A DNA stretch of 64,000 nucleotides from Occallatibacter gabretensis (GCF_001449115.1 NZ_LAIJ01000010.1:620001-684000), one strand, 5' to 3'. Positions 16,556 to 27,500 are shown, counted from the first letter of the stretch. Translations and numbers: made by a program. Notes: generated from the sequence alone by a model not told the origin.

Positions 16556-16623
16556 TCACGCTGAAGCTCACCTCTATAGGTGCGAGCTTCAAGACGAGAC
16601 AGCAACAAGCCTGAAGTCTCCTT

Positions 16624-17418
16624 CTAAAGAATTGCGCGGACCACCCCGCCATCCACTCGCAATGCTGCGCCATTCGTTGCCGAAGAAAGTTCCCCTGCCA
16701 AGTAGGTGACCATGGCCGCAACTTCCTCTACGCAGGCGAAGCGTTTTAGCAAGGAAGACGGTCGCGCGTGTTCGAAGAACTCTTTCGCGACTTGCTCCTT
16801 CGATTTGTTCTGCTGCTTCGCCAATGCTTCAACAAAGCCGCCCACGCCTTCCGACTCGGTAGGGCCGGCCAAAATGCTGTTTACTGTGATGCCAGTTCCG
16901 GCTACAGATTCCGCGATTCCGCGCGCTACGGCAACCTGGGCTGTCTTGGTCATACCGTAGTGGACCATTTCGGCCGGAATTTGTACGGCTGACTCGCTCG
17001 AGATAAAAAGAATGCGGCCCCAATTCTTCTTCAGCATGCCTGCAAGGTAGTGCCGAGAAAGCCGTACTCCACTCATCACGTTTACTTCAAACAATCTGTA
17101 CCAATCCGTGTCGGGAATCTCTGCAAATGGTTTCGGCTCGAAGATGCCAACGTTGTTCACCAACACATCCACCAGGGGCAATGTCGAAATTACCCTTTCA
17201 GCGCCATCTGCACTCGAGAAATCCGCGACAATGCCTTCCACTTCTGCGGACCGGTTATTCGAGCGAAGCGAGAGAATGGCAGCATCGACGCGGTGCTGGG
17301 TGCGGCCATTCACGTAGACACGTGCGCCCTCGTCAGCAAGTGATTTTGCGATCGCAAAACCGATGCCAGCAGTCGATCCGGTTACGAGTGCGGTCTTGCC
17401 CTTCAATTTGAGATCCAC
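16624..17418 (-). CDS. SDR-family NAD(P)-dependent oxidoreductase
   Basis: A classical short-chain dehydrogenase of 264 residues. The start is a GTG at 17418: GGAGG lies 6 bases upstream, and the protein then begins VDLKLKGKTALVTGSTAGIG, with the Rossmann TGxxxGxG motif right at the N-terminus as the family requires; the longer frame to 17502 would add an unrelated leader. Further motifs are NNVG (NNAG class), the active-site Ser in LFISSESAV and YGMTK (YxxxK), and the C-terminal DGGVVRAIL. The SFDAA-like lid EFFEHARPSSLLKRFACVEE is present. The substrate is unknown. It is the last gene of the minus-strand run starting with the sigma factor. Confidence 0.88.
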   Translation of the reverse strand: MDLKLKGKTALVTGSTAGIGFAIAKSLADEGARVYVNGRTQHRVDAAILSLRSNNRSAEVEGIVADFSSADGAERVISTLPLVDVLVNNVGIFEPKPFAEIPDTDWYRLFEVNVMSGVRLSRHYLAGMLKKNWGRILFISSESAVQIPAEMVHYGMTKTAQVAVARGIAESVAGTGITVNSILAGPTESEGVGGFVEALAKQQNKSKEQVAKEFFEHARPSSLLKRFACVEEVAAMVTYLAGELSSATNGAALRVDGGVVRAIL

Positions 17419-17465
17419 AACTATCCTCCAGAAAGTACCTACGGATATTTGATGCCCTGGAAACA

Positions 17466-17921
17466 TTACTTGATTTTCTTCTGACGAGCCGCGGACTGAC
17501 AAACTTGAATATAGTTCTGCATTTGCTGCAGTCGTGCTGCCCCCGGAGCTGATGCTTCCGTCAATTGTTCCAGGTTCGCAAAAAGTTCCGGAAGACAGTT
17601 TCGCGTTCGAAATTCTGCAATGTAGGGCTTTATTTTGGCGAATTGAAAATACATCTCACTGCAGCACGCATAGACGAGATTCTCTTCGAGCGCGCCCTGA
17701 AATACCATAGCCGCAACCATGTCCCAGTATCCGAATACCTGCAAAACGTAGGCGCTGTGCACCGGGTCCCCCATGGTAGCCAGGAGATCGTCGATGGAGC
17801 CCGGGAGGAATTCTCCCCCGACGTATGTGCGCGCAAGACGCATTACTGGCTCTCGCCGCAATTCGTATAAGCGGATGATCAGTTCCGCCTGTTGTATCGC
17901 TAGAGTCGTAACTTCCTTCAT
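17466..17921 (-). CDS. Hypothetical alpha-helical protein, DUF4760-like
   Basis: ATG 17921 follows a strong GGAGG, giving 151 residues with no signal peptide. The sequence is helical throughout: IQQAELIIRLYELRREPVMR, then VFGYWDMVAAMVFQGALEEN, then YIAEFRTRNCLPELFANLEQ. The order and the GYWD and YFQFAKIKP segments recall DUF4760-type proteins, though only loosely. It sits between a cyclic-nucleotide-binding kinase (39 bp before) and the SDR gene (47 bp after) and is probably co-transcribed with them. No catalytic motif can be seen. Confidence 0.6.
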   Translation of the reverse strand: MKEVTTLAIQQAELIIRLYELRREPVMRLARTYVGGEFLPGSIDDLLATMGDPVHSAYVLQVFGYWDMVAAMVFQGALEENLVYACCSEMYFQFAKIKPYIAEFRTRNCLPELFANLEQLTEASAPGAARLQQMQNYIQVCQSAARQKKIK

Positions 17922-17960
17922 ATGAACCTCCGAATAACTTCCTGACAAGTCCGCTTCAGG

Positions 17961-19493
17961 TCAGTAAATCTGTAGCCGATTCGTTGGCAGCCGGACCTGG
18001 AAACAGGTTGAACCAGGCCTTGAGACTAAGCTGACCGATCCAAAATGCTTCTCGATTATGCGACGTACGGTATCCAGACCTAGCCCCAGGCCCTGGCCTA
18101 AGGGCTTCGTGGTGAAGAACGGTTCAAAAATCCGAGATACCACGTCATCGCCGATGCCCGAACCGTTGTCACATATTTCAACGAAGGCCATCTCACCTTT
18201 CGGCTTTGTCGTAATCGTTAACGTTCCTTGTCCGTTCATCGCGTAGATTGCGTTCTCGAGGAGAGCGGTCCACACCTGACTCAGTTCCGCTCCAAAGCCA
18301 GTAACGAGCGGAGTTGCCGGATCGTAATCCAGCGAGACCTGGACTTGCTGAAGTCTTGGGCGAAGGAGCGTCAAAGCATTGCCCAAAGACTCTGACAGGT
18401 TCACCTCCTGGATCTGTGCCTGATCCATGTAGGCATAATCTTGAATGGCCGTGATGATTTCGAAGATCCTCCGCGCGGAGCCAGACAAAGCGGTTGTGAG
18501 ATGCATCGCGCGCACGGACCGGGAAAGACTACTGAGAACATGCGGGAGGGCGTCCTTCTCGAAATCCGTCAGCATTTCATCAAGATGAATGGTCTGAATG
18601 TCTCCTCTGGCCAGTTCCGGGGCTATCTCCCACGCTCTCAAGATGTCATGAAGTTCGAGCCACTCCTCAATACGCTCTTCGCGATCCAGACTTGCGAGAG
18701 AGGTCTCGCCTTCGGTGGCCGCGAAAGATGCTGAGGATTTGAGTGCTCCTCGGCACACGAACTCGCTCCATCGAAGATAACTTTGTAGCTCTGAATCGGA
18801 GCGAAACAGGCGGCCCAGATTACAGAGTTCCTCCGCGCGATTGGTGACCGCATTGAGGCTCAGAGCGGCCCCGCGAATTGCCGACGCGGGATTCTTCAGC
18901 TCATGTGAGAGATTCGCTGCCAGCTTGCCTAGCGAAATCAACTTTTCTGCCTGCAGGTCTGCCGTCTTAAAGTCTCTGCTCCTATCAAGGAGGATAGAAA
19001 CGCACCGCTGAGTCATCGAAGGTATCGCAACAATCATTTCGGCAAAAAAACTTTCGTGAATCTCCAGCAGCCACAGGGAATCGGAGCTGCAGCCCTCTCC
19101 GCCCCAACGTTCCATCCGCGAATAGGGAAGTTTGCCGGTGATCTGGGCGGTACGGCCAATCGTGAGGAGCACGGACCCCGAATTTCTTCGGTGCACATAG
19201 ATCTCTCCTCTTAAGATGATCATCATGTGATGAGCAGGTTCGTTTTCACGAAATACCACGCTCCGATCGGCGGTGATTCGGTTTAGACCATGCTCGGCGA
19301 GCCAGCGGAATTCCGCCTCATTCAATCCGCGGAGAAGCTCCACTTGTTCAAGTGCTTCAAGGACTTCAGTGATTCCTAAAGTTGTCCTTTGCCAAGATTC
19401 GTCGGCCTCAGCTTCAATTTCAAGGCCTGGCAGTTTTCCAATTCTCACAGCGGGGAGCAGTTCCACGTCTGAGCCTACGTTGGGCGTGTCCAT
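17961..19493 (-). CDS. Soluble histidine kinase with N-terminal CRP-like cyclic-nucleotide-binding domain
   Basis: A 510-residue kinase without membrane segments. Residues 45-170 form a CRP-type beta-roll (LLRGLNEAEFRWLAEHGL, then VVFRENEPAHHMMIILRGEI), a possible nucleotide or redox input domain. The HisKA helix has LAANLSHELKNPASAIRG with phospho-acceptor His197. The HATPase has ENAIYAMN, DNGSGIGDD and GQGLGLGLDTVRRI. No receiver domain or response regulator is adjacent. The gene lies 86 bp after an ECF sigma factor gene, suggesting a joint stress-response unit. AAGGTG precedes the ATG at 19493. Confidence 0.88.
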   Translation of the reverse strand: MDTPNVGSDVELLPAVRIGKLPGLEIEAEADESWQRTTLGITEVLEALEQVELLRGLNEAEFRWLAEHGLNRITADRSVVFRENEPAHHMMIILRGEIYVHRRNSGSVLLTIGRTAQITGKLPYSRMERWGGEGCSSDSLWLLEIHESFFAEMIVAIPSMTQRCVSILLDRSRDFKTADLQAEKLISLGKLAANLSHELKNPASAIRGAALSLNAVTNRAEELCNLGRLFRSDSELQSYLRWSEFVCRGALKSSASFAATEGETSLASLDREERIEEWLELHDILRAWEIAPELARGDIQTIHLDEMLTDFEKDALPHVLSSLSRSVRAMHLTTALSGSARRIFEIITAIQDYAYMDQAQIQEVNLSESLGNALTLLRPRLQQVQVSLDYDPATPLVTGFGAELSQVWTALLENAIYAMNGQGTLTITTKPKGEMAFVEICDNGSGIGDDVVSRIFEPFFTTKPLGQGLGLGLDTVRRIIEKHFGSVSLVSRPGSTCFQVRLPTNRLQIY

Positions 19494-19579
19494 ATTTCAC
19501 CTTCCGGAGTAAGAGTCCTCGGGCCTATCCGCGAGTCCGATGCCGAAAAAACTACGAAGCGACGGCATTGAGTAGCAAG

Positions 19580-20191
19580 CTATGAAAGGGATGCGCGCAA
19601 TGCCTTTTTGGCGCGCATCATCCGCGATTTTGTCGCCGCGACGGTTATGCCTGTGCGTTGAGCGATCTCTTTGAGCGATCCATCAGTTTGTTGACGAATC
19701 TCGATCACTTGTCGGTAGGGAGTGGGGAGACGCGAAATCGCCGTTCGCAGGCGCACGTCGTTCTCGTGATCTATGAAGAGTTCCTCCGCGTTTGCGCGTC
19801 GATCCGCAATCTCCCAATGCGATTGATTCTTGCCGGCATCCGCAGGTTCGTCCGCAGATCTCTCTGGGCGAACGCGCCTTCTGCGCAGCATCATGAACGC
19901 CGAGTTGAGACTGATGCGTGTCAGCCAGGTTGAAAATGTTGAAGCCTGGTTGAAGTTCTTGAAATGTACGTAGGCTTTTAGGATCGACTCCTGCAGGACA
20001 TCTTCGGCGTCTTCATGATTCTTGGTGATTTTGAAGAGCATGATGAGGATGCGCCTTGAGCAGCGGGAGCAGAGTTCAGTAAACGCCCACTCATGACCAT
20101 CCTGCGCTGCCAATACAAGGAGCTCATCACTGAAGGGAACGTGCGGCTCTGCGCCTCTCGACGAGTATTGCGTACTGCCAAAATGATCCAT
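19580..20191 (-). CDS. ECF-family RNA polymerase sigma factor
   Basis: A 203-residue sigma-70 family factor. Region 2 runs from about residue 35 (AFTELCSRCSRRILIMLFKI, then HEDAEDVLQESILKAYVH, then FSTWLTRISLNSAFMMLRRR), and region 4 near the end has LPTPYRQVIEIRQQTDGSLK followed by the helix-turn-helix AQRTGITVAATKSRMMRAKK. The linker is longer than in minimal ECFs. No anti-sigma factor is next to it; instead the CNB-histidine kinase follows. GGAGG lies about 10 bases before the ATG. Confidence 0.9.
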   Translation of the reverse strand: MDHFGSTQYSSRGAEPHVPFSDELLVLAAQDGHEWAFTELCSRCSRRILIMLFKITKNHEDAEDVLQESILKAYVHFKNFNQASTFSTWLTRISLNSAFMMLRRRRVRPERSADEPADAGKNQSHWEIADRRANAEELFIDHENDVRLRTAISRLPTPYRQVIEIRQQTDGSLKEIAQRTGITVAATKSRMMRAKKALRASLS

Positions 20192-20448
20192 GGTAATGTG
20201 TCCTCCTCAGTTTGCTGAACTGGGAAATGCCCCTGTTGCAATCAGGAAAGATTCGGTATGAAGCTCGCTTATGTTGCTGGGTCAAAACTATAGGAGTCTG
20301 CAATTCGTATAAACCCTCTTTAAGGCGTCGGCGGCATGCCCATTTTGGGTACCTGGATATTTGAGAGGCGCACTTTACGAGTATCTGAACGTCGAAGAGC
20401 AACGACGGGCCTTGCGGGTGTTGTTTAGCTTATTACCGATCGTTCCCT

Positions 20449-21315
20449 CTAGCCCTTCCACGGCGCGAGAAAGGTCAAGAGCGCTTGGTTGACGAGATCT
20501 GGCCTCTCCTCGTGGGGTAGGTGGCCGCATTCGGGAAGCGAAAGGAATTCGAGGGAGTTAGAGTAATGACTCCACACCTCCCGAAAATCCCAAAGCTTTC
20601 CGCCGGCAGCAAAATCCTCGCCCCAAAGTACAAGAGTTGGCATATCGAGTAACGAGCCTTCATCGCACCTGTCCTGCATCACGTCTGTCATAGCTGCGCG
20701 ATAGTCTTCGAAGGCGCCTCGGAGTGCTCCAGGCCTGCTGTATGCCCTAACGTAGACGCCGATTTCACGCTCGGTGAGCAACTCGGGATTATGGCACCAG
20801 GAAGATAGGATATGGCGTAGCCACATCTCCTCACGCCCAGTGATTAGAGCTTCGGGGAGATCCTGCACTGCATTGAACAGGAAAAACCAGTGGGTGCGTG
20901 CGACTTCGGTGTTCATTCTCTCGAAAATTGTGCGCGTCGGGATATTGTCAAGCGCGGCGAATCGGCTCACGGCCTCGGGAAAGTCCTTGGCTAACCTTAG
21001 CGCGACCCTGGCGCCCCGATCGTGTCCGATCACGGCCGCGCGTTCGATCCCCAAGGAGTGCATGAGCCCCAGAATATCGCGAGCCATTGTTTTCTTGTCA
21101 TAGCCACTGCTGGGCTTTTGTGTCTCTCCGTAACCGCGTAGATCGGGAGCGATGACTCGGTAATGCTTTGCTAATATCGGCAGCTGATGCCGCCAGGCAT
21201 ACCACGTCTCCGGGAAGCCGTGCAGAAGCACTACGGGAGGTCCCTTACCTATCTCGACGTAATGGATTTTCAAGCCATTGACGGTGACGGTATGATGCGT
21301 TGGGCTGAGTTCCAT
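20449..21315 (-). CDS. Alpha/beta hydrolase, epoxide hydrolase/haloacetate dehalogenase type
   Basis: A 288-residue cytoplasmic hydrolase. The oxyanion motif VVLLHGFPETWYAWRHQLP, DLRGYGETQKP, and the nucleophile elbow IGHDRGARVALRL with an aspartate (not serine) are those of epoxide hydrolases and fluoroacetate/haloalkane dehalogenases. The acid and His are in LVLWGEDFAA and ECGHLPHEERPDLV. The cap domain has HWFFLFNAVQDLPEALITGR. The substrate cannot be read; the length and HGFPETWYAWR are closest to the haloacetate dehalogenase group. It lies 119 bp downstream of a second alpha/beta hydrolase gene on the same strand. Confidence 0.85.
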   Translation of the reverse strand: MELSPTHHTVTVNGLKIHYVEIGKGPPVVLLHGFPETWYAWRHQLPILAKHYRVIAPDLRGYGETQKPSSGYDKKTMARDILGLMHSLGIERAAVIGHDRGARVALRLAKDFPEAVSRFAALDNIPTRTIFERMNTEVARTHWFFLFNAVQDLPEALITGREEMWLRHILSSWCHNPELLTEREIGVYVRAYSRPGALRGAFEDYRAAMTDVMQDRCDEGSLLDMPTLVLWGEDFAAGGKLWDFREVWSHYSNSLEFLSLPECGHLPHEERPDLVNQALLTFLAPWKG

Positions 21316-21434
21316 CGTTTACTCGAAAAAGAAAGTGACAGTAGGTGAGGCGACAAAACATTTCATCAAGTCAGGCACGTGGCTACGGGATTCAAAAAAC
21401 TGGCGGGCCGCACACGCGACCCGCTCAGTGCCGC

Positions 21435-22256
21435 TTATGCTCGAATGAACTCCAGAAGATCCATGTTGATGACATCGGCGTGAATGATGGGCATTCCATG
21501 CGGGAAGCCGGGGTAGACCTTCAGAGTGGCGTCTTTGGCCAACTTGGCTGTCAGTGCACCGGCATCAGGGAAGGGAACGATCTGATCGTCGTCTCCATGC
21601 ATGACGAGCATGGGGATATCGATCTTCTTGAGTTCCTCCGTGAAGTCGGTTTCAGAGAATGCTTTGATGCAGTCGTAAGAGCCCTTGATGCCGCTCTGCA
21701 TACCCTGATACCAGAAGCTCTCTCGGACGCCGTCGGAGATTTTAGCTCCGGAGCGGTTATAGCCGAAGAAGGGGAGCGAAAGGTCTTTGTAGAACTGAGA
21801 GCGGTCGTTAACGACGCCAGTACGGATGCTGTCGAGAGCTTCAATGGGAGTGCCGCCGGGGTTGGAAGCGGACTTCACCATGATGGGCGGGACCGCGCTG
21901 ATGAGGACTGCCTTCGCGACTCGGCTCGAACCATGCCGGCTGAGGTAACGTACAACTTCTCCTCCGCCGGTCGAATGGCCCACCATCACAGCTTTCTTCA
22001 GGTCCAGGGCTTCGAACAATGCGGCAAGGTCATCCGCGTAGGTGTTCATCTCGTTCCCCTGCCATGTCTGCGCGGAACGCCCGTGGCTGCGGCGATCGTG
22101 AGCGATCACGCGATAGCCCTGCTGCCCGAGGAAGAGCATTTGAGCATCCCAAGCGTCAGCATTCAAAGGCCAGCCATGCGAGAAAACAACTGGTTGGCCT
22201 GATCCCCAGTCCTTGTAGTAGATCGTAGTCCCATCTTTTGCGGTAATTGTGCTCAT
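21435..22256 (-). CDS. Alpha/beta hydrolase, non-heme chloroperoxidase/arylesterase type
   Basis: Start at ATG 22256 ([10 protein letters not shown]), with GAGGA upstream; the longer frame begins at TTG 22268. The 273-residue protein has [24 protein letters not shown], and the nucleophile in [10 protein letters not shown] (Ser95). The acid and His are in [12 protein letters not shown] and [11 protein letters not shown]. These are the marks of cofactor-free haloperoxidases, which are really serine esterases with perhydrolase activity. It is one of three close paralogues in the window (33264-34085 and 34282-35262), the only one without either a plus-strand context or a Tat signal. Confidence 0.87.
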   Translation of the reverse strand: MSTITAKDGTTIYYKDWGSGQPVVFSHGWPLNADAWDAQMLFLGQQGYRVIAHDRRSHGRSAQTWQGNEMNTYADDLAALFEALDLKKAVMVGHSTGGGEVVRYLSRHGSSRVAKAVLISAVPPIMVKSASNPGGTPIEALDSIRTGVVNDRSQFYKDLSLPFFGYNRSGAKISDGVRESFWYQGMQSGIKGSYDCIKAFSETDFTEELKKIDIPMLVMHGDDDQIVPFPDAGALTAKLAKDATLKVYPGFPHGMPIIHADVINMDLLEFIRA

Positions 22257-22531
22257 GCGTTTCCTCAATTCTGGTTGGCCGGTTTCGCTTGTGTTGTCCC
22301 GTGCCGCGAGGCACGATCGTAGTCGTCAGGATTCGGATACCTTCTGGCAATGTCGAAGCAGCATCCCTAGATTTGATTGTTGAGCAGACGGAATTAGATG
22401 GGTACCTACCGTCGAGGGTCTTGGAGATAACCCATTCGAGTAGGCACATGACGCAACTGCGCGTTGGCCAACGCGCGGCTCTCCGGTCTCGCCGTCATGA
22501 ATAACTGAATAAGGTGAATGGCAATCCGCTA

Positions 22532-23494
22532 CTACACACCGCGGTAAACGAGGCTCGTAAATAATTCGGGCGAAACAAATCCTCCCGATAAAGCCCGATC
22601 GTAGCTCGCCGTCGGCTTTGCAGCGATTGCAGCAGGAAGCGGCAGACCTCTCTTTTTCAGTTCCGATACCCGCCCGCGCACGTCCACGAGCATATTGTAA
22701 AAGGAGACCAGCTGAATTCGCCTGCCGACATCTCCGTGTCCTGGAAGAACCAAGGTCTCAGCATCCGTACGCGCCAAATTCTCAGACGATGCGGCAATCA
22801 TCCCATCAATGCTCCCGCCGCTATCGTAGTCGATGAATGGATAGTAGCCATTGAACCATGCATCGCCCGCATGAAGCACATTCGCATTCTCAAAGAATAC
22901 GGAGACGTCGGAATCGGTATGTGCCGGCGTGTAACGTCTCATTACAATTCTCTGTTCGTTCAGCCGCAATTCATGGGATTGGCTGAAAAGGACCGTGGGC
23001 AACGCCGCGACGGGCGAAGGCTCAAAGTCGATGGAGAATGCCGGAATCGATTGTCTTTGGGTCATGCGTTTGCGCGTGTTCTCGTGCGCTATGATGACAG
23101 CGCCATCGCGATGCATCCATTGATTCCCGTCCGTATGGTCGAAGTGCCAATGAGTATTCAGTAAATGGCGCACCGGACCCGGAGAAATGGCGTTCAAAGC
23201 TGCCTTCACCTGTGGTTCAGAAGTTGCCAATCCGCTATCAACGGCAACTAAACCATCCGCGCCAGGCAGAACGATGACGTTGCCGCCAGATCCCATCAAG
23301 AAACGGAGATCACCTCGAAGACTACGGATCTGAATCTTCGCGGTCTTTCCCGAAGCCCTGAATTGTGCTCCGGTCAGGGAAGCTTCCTGAGCAGATAGCT
23401 TCGCAACAATGGAGGGGAGAAATGCAGTAGCGACGGCCGCGATGCCGCCCGAGACAAATAAACGGCGCGAAATGGTGAGACTGGCTGAACCCAT
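22532..23494 (-). CDS. Tat-exported metallo-beta-lactamase-fold hydrolase
   Basis: Start at ATG 23494, 4 bases after AGGAGG; a frame extending to 23569 lacks an RBS. The N-terminus has a twin-arginine signal (SRRLFVSGGIAAVATAFLP). The fold's metal motif is LNTHWHFDHTDGN (HxHxDH), with a further HAGDAW and LPGHGDV providing the later ligands. This arrangement fits the MBL-fold group around quinoprotein relay/cyclase-like periplasmic hydrolases; a true beta-lactamase is not excluded, but the motif order is general. It acts outside the cytoplasm. Its neighbours are alpha/beta hydrolases on the same strand. Confidence 0.85.
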   Translation of the reverse strand: MGSASLTISRRLFVSGGIAAVATAFLPSIVAKLSAQEASLTGAQFRASGKTAKIQIRSLRGDLRFLMGSGGNVIVLPGADGLVAVDSGLATSEPQVKAALNAISPGPVRHLLNTHWHFDHTDGNQWMHRDGAVIIAHENTRKRMTQRQSIPAFSIDFEPSPVAALPTVLFSQSHELRLNEQRIVMRRYTPAHTDSDVSVFFENANVLHAGDAWFNGYYPFIDYDSGGSIDGMIAASSENLARTDAETLVLPGHGDVGRRIQLVSFYNMLVDVRGRVSELKKRGLPLPAAIAAKPTASYDRALSGGFVSPELFTSLVYRGV

Positions 23495-23669
23495 GACGCC
23501 TCCTGATGCCGGCGACAAAAAGGGCATCGCCGGCCTTCGCGAACTGTTCTTTCCCAAGCATTGTCTCAAAGAGATGACAGGAGCAAAGCTTCGATGGTGT
23601 TCATACGAGACAACCCTTTGGGGTATGTAGAAGCTCTTGAGAAAAAACTTCGACTCGTTGGACAGCTAC

Positions 23670-24323
23670 TTAGTAGGATTCACCGGAAGTCTCGAAACAA
23701 CCCAGGAAGCCGCGTTTCAGGCCGATCATAACCGCATGCGTTCGATCATTGGCTTGCAGCTTTGCCAGGATGCTCTTCATGTGTCCCTTGACGGTGTCTT
23801 CGGAAATCAGCAATCTCTCGGCGACGATTTTATTTGCACAGCCCCCTGCTACTTCGCGTAGAACTTCGATTTCGCGCTCAGATAAGTGATCCGCGCTCAC
23901 ATGTTCTGCGATATTAGAGGCAATCTCCATCGGTATCCGCCTTATCCCTGATCGAGCCGCCCGTATTGCGTCAACTAGTTCCCTTCGGGAGAGTCCTTTG
24001 AGCAGATATCCGACAGCTCCAAGCTTAAAGGCTCGTGTAGCCTTGATGTCGCCTGCGTATCTGGTGAGAATTACGATCTTCGCCTGGGGAAATTCCTCAC
24101 GAATCGCAGCAGTTGCGTCCAACCCATCCATCAGCGGCATACTCACATCCATCAAGGTAATTGTCGGCATGAATTTGCGAAAGGCAGCAAGGGACTCGAG
24201 CCCGTTGGTCGCTTCGGCCACCAATTGCATGTCATTCTCTTGGTGGAGTGCAAACCTGACACCATCGCGCACAAGCGGATGATCATCGACACACATCACA
24301 CGGATTGGATCTGCATTTTGCAT
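23670..24323 (-). CDS. NarL/FixJ-type response regulator (REC plus LuxR HTH)
   Basis: A 217-residue regulator. The receiver has VMCVDDHPLVRDG (acidic pair), the phospho-acceptor Asp in TLMDVSMPLMDG, and the conserved Lys in YLLKGLSRRELVDAI. The LuxR helix-turn-helix is LSEREIEVLREVAGGCANKI, then SEDTVKGHMKSILAKL. GGGAG precedes ATG 24323. It is about 60% similar by eye to the regulator at 46657-47286, including the GHMK recognition helix, so both may bind related sites. No kinase is next to it; the propeller kinase at 12.8 kb (HisKA_3) is the class that usually pairs with NarL regulators. It is divergent from the Ser/Thr kinase gene. Confidence 0.88.
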   Translation of the reverse strand: MQNADPIRVMCVDDHPLVRDGVRFALHQENDMQLVAEATNGLESLAAFRKFMPTITLMDVSMPLMDGLDATAAIREEFPQAKIVILTRYAGDIKATRAFKLGAVGYLLKGLSRRELVDAIRAARSGIRRIPMEIASNIAEHVSADHLSEREIEVLREVAGGCANKIVAERLLISEDTVKGHMKSILAKLQANDRTHAVMIGLKRGFLGCFETSGESY

Positions 24324-24533
24324 AGGGCTCCCCCTTTACGCCTTCGAGCATGCGCGGGGCGGCACCTTAGGTAAATGCAGTGAAGGTCAATTGAACATCA
24401 ATTTGTGACAAATGGCCTGAAGGATGCTGATTCTAAACGGTCGGCATTTTCTCTCGGTACAATGAGTTCACCCTCGATTCGTGGATTCCCGTTTTCCGGA
24501 TACGGAGATGAGGTGGAGATCTTCGGGAGATCC

Positions 24534-27500
24534 ATGCAGCCTCATCAGCGAATCCGAGTGCGGCTCGGATCTTTCGAACTCAATCTGGAGACGGGGGAGC
24601 TATGTTCCCTTGATCTCGAGTCGGCTGTCCAGAGGACATTCCTTCCGGAAAAGCCGTTCCGAGTCCTTCGTGTCCTGGTTGAGCTTAATGGGGAGCTCGG
24701 GAGTCGTGACGAAATAAGGCGACGGCTCTGGCCGAACGATACAGTTGTCGATTTCGAACATAGTATTAACGTAGCGATCGCAACCCTGAGGCGCGCATTT
24801 GGGGATTCGGCCACTGAACCGAAATATATTGAAACGGTGCCGCGACGAGGATATCGACTTGTCATTCCCGTAGAGTGGGTGACCGCTGTTGATCGTCAGA
24901 ACGCAGTTTTGCCCTACGATCTCTCACCTGAAGATGGCCGATCTGCGAGTGAAACCGGCGCTGGGCCCATTGGCAGAAAAGTCTCTCATTTTCGCGTGAT
25001 TGAGGTGATCGGCGGCGGCGGAATGGGAATGGTATACCGGGCAGAAGACCTGAAACTGGGCCGCCAGGTTGCGCTGAAGTTTCTTCCCGAGGAAATGGCC
25101 GGTGACCCGGCCTCTCTCAAACGCTTCGAGCGCGAGGCGCAAACTGCATCGGCTCTCAACCATCCCAATATCTGCACGATTTTCGAAATCGAAGATTACG
25201 ATGGCCAGCCAATCATCGTCATGGAATTGCTGCACGGGAAAACGCTGCGGGATAAACTTGCGGAATCCGGCGAAACGAAGATGCCTCTGGACGACCTTCT
25301 CCAGATTGCACTAGAGACCTGCGATGGGTTGCAGGCAGCGCACGCGAAGGGAATCATCCATCGAGATATTAAGCCGGCCAATATCTTCATTACTCGCGAA
25401 GGATCGGCCAAAATACTGGATTTTGGACTGGCGAAGCTTGTCGAGTCCGACGAGGATGGAGGTCGGGAACAGCCGGACTCCGTGCACTCTACCAATCCGC
25501 TGATCAGATTCAAGGCGCCAATCGGCTTGGATACGGGATTGAGCAGAACGGGCCTCGCGATGGGGACAACCAGCTACATGTCGCCAGAACAGGTTCGGAG
25601 GGAAAAGCTGGATGCCCGTACCGACCTGTTTTCATTTGGTCTTGTGCTCTTTGAAATGGCGACCGGCGAACGAGCATTTCCTGGAAATAGCGCTGCGGAA
25701 GTGCATCAAGCCCTGCTGCATGAGAAGGCGACCCGAATTCGCGAATTGAATCCCGCCATCCCTCCGATGCTTCAAGCGGTCATTGAAAAAGCACTTGAGA
25801 AGGAGCCTGGCAAACGTTATGGTTCGGCAGCGGAGATGCGCGGTGCTTTGGAACGAGTTCCAAGTCCACGGAGTCTGCGGCTGCGTCGAATCCGCAACTG
25901 GATTGCAGCGGCAGCTCTGATCCTCTTAGCAGCTACAGTAGCTATTGTCTCCTGGCGATATCTTCACAGATTTCAGCTCGCAGCCGGTGACACGATTGTC
26001 ATTGCCGACATTACCAATCGCACCAGCGATCCCGTGCTCGACGATGCTCTGAATTTCGCTCTTCCCGTCGAACTATCGCAGACGCCTTTTCTCCAGGTTC
26101 TCGCGCAGGATAAGGTGCGAGAAACGATGACTCTGCTTCATCACCCTATTGACGGAAAAGTGACACCGGAAATTGCTCGCGAAGTATGTTTGAAGACCAA
26201 CAGCAAAGCAGTGGTTACCAGCGCTATCGCCGACGCCGGCAACAATTACCGCATTCTTTTGACTGGAGTTAACTGCAGTACTGGTCAAATATTCGCCAGT
26301 TCTGAACAGGACGCGCCGCTCCGCAATGGGGTGGTTCATGCACTTGGAGTTGCGGGCGCTCAATTGCGGAGAAGAATGGGCGAGCCAGGGGACTTACTGA
26401 AGAAGTTTAACAAGCCCCTGGAACTGGCAACTTCGTGGTCGCCTGAGGCCCTGCAACTCTTGTCTCAAGGCTTTAAGAAACAGCTCTCACGGGATATCCG
26501 AGCCACCATTCCACTCTACGAGCGGGCGATTGGTATCGACCCATCCTTCGCGCTGGCATACGCCACTGTGGGAATATCCTATCTCTACGCCGGTAAACCT
26601 GCGGAGTCATTGGCTGCCGAGAAAAAGGCTTATGAACTGCGGGAAAGGCTGACCGGCCAACTCAAGTTTCTCGCGGAAACACTATATTACGATGTTGGGC
26701 TTGGGGATTTGCAAAAATCCTATCCTATATATGAGGAATGGATCCAGACTTTCCCGTTGGATGGCGTAGGGCGTCATAACTTCGCCGCGTCGCTTCTTAT
26801 CCTCGGAGACTATGATCGAGCCGCTTCCGAGGCTCGCGAAGCAATTCGGCTGATGCCTTTGCTGCGCGACGGTAGCTACCGCCCGTTGATGCAGGCCACC
26901 ACCTACGCGGGGCATCTGGAGGAAGCTAAAGCAATCTTTGATGAGGCGAAGTCCCGAAATTTCGACGACGTGGAAATCCACGACTTGAGAAGCCTAATTG
27001 CTTTTCTTCAGCATGACGCTCCCGGCATGCGACAAGAGTTGAGCTGGTTCAACGACCACGGTCGAAAGAAAAACGCTCTTTGGAGGGAATTGGAGATTGA
27101 ATGCTACTACGGGCATTTTGCAGAAGCGCGTCGCCTGTTACCGAATTACAACGAACTCCAGGCGACCGGCAATGCCCGGGGGCAGCTTACTCCCGGCACA
27201 ATTGATCTCGCGTTGCAGGAAGCTGAAGCCGGGGATACCACAAACGCCGCCCGACAGTTGGGAAGCACGACACAGCTCCATGGGAGTCGCGCCGAACAGG
27301 CAAGTCTTGCTTTGGTCTTCGCTCGAACGGGAAATAGTGAGGAATCAAAGAGACTGGCCGACGACATCAGTCGAGAGTCGCCGGAGGATACTATCACCCA
27401 GCTTTACTTGCTTCCTACGATCTGGGCGTCGATCGAACTCCGCCAGAACAGGCCAGCGAGCGCGATAGAATTGCTGCGTCCCGCAGAAAGATACGAGTTG

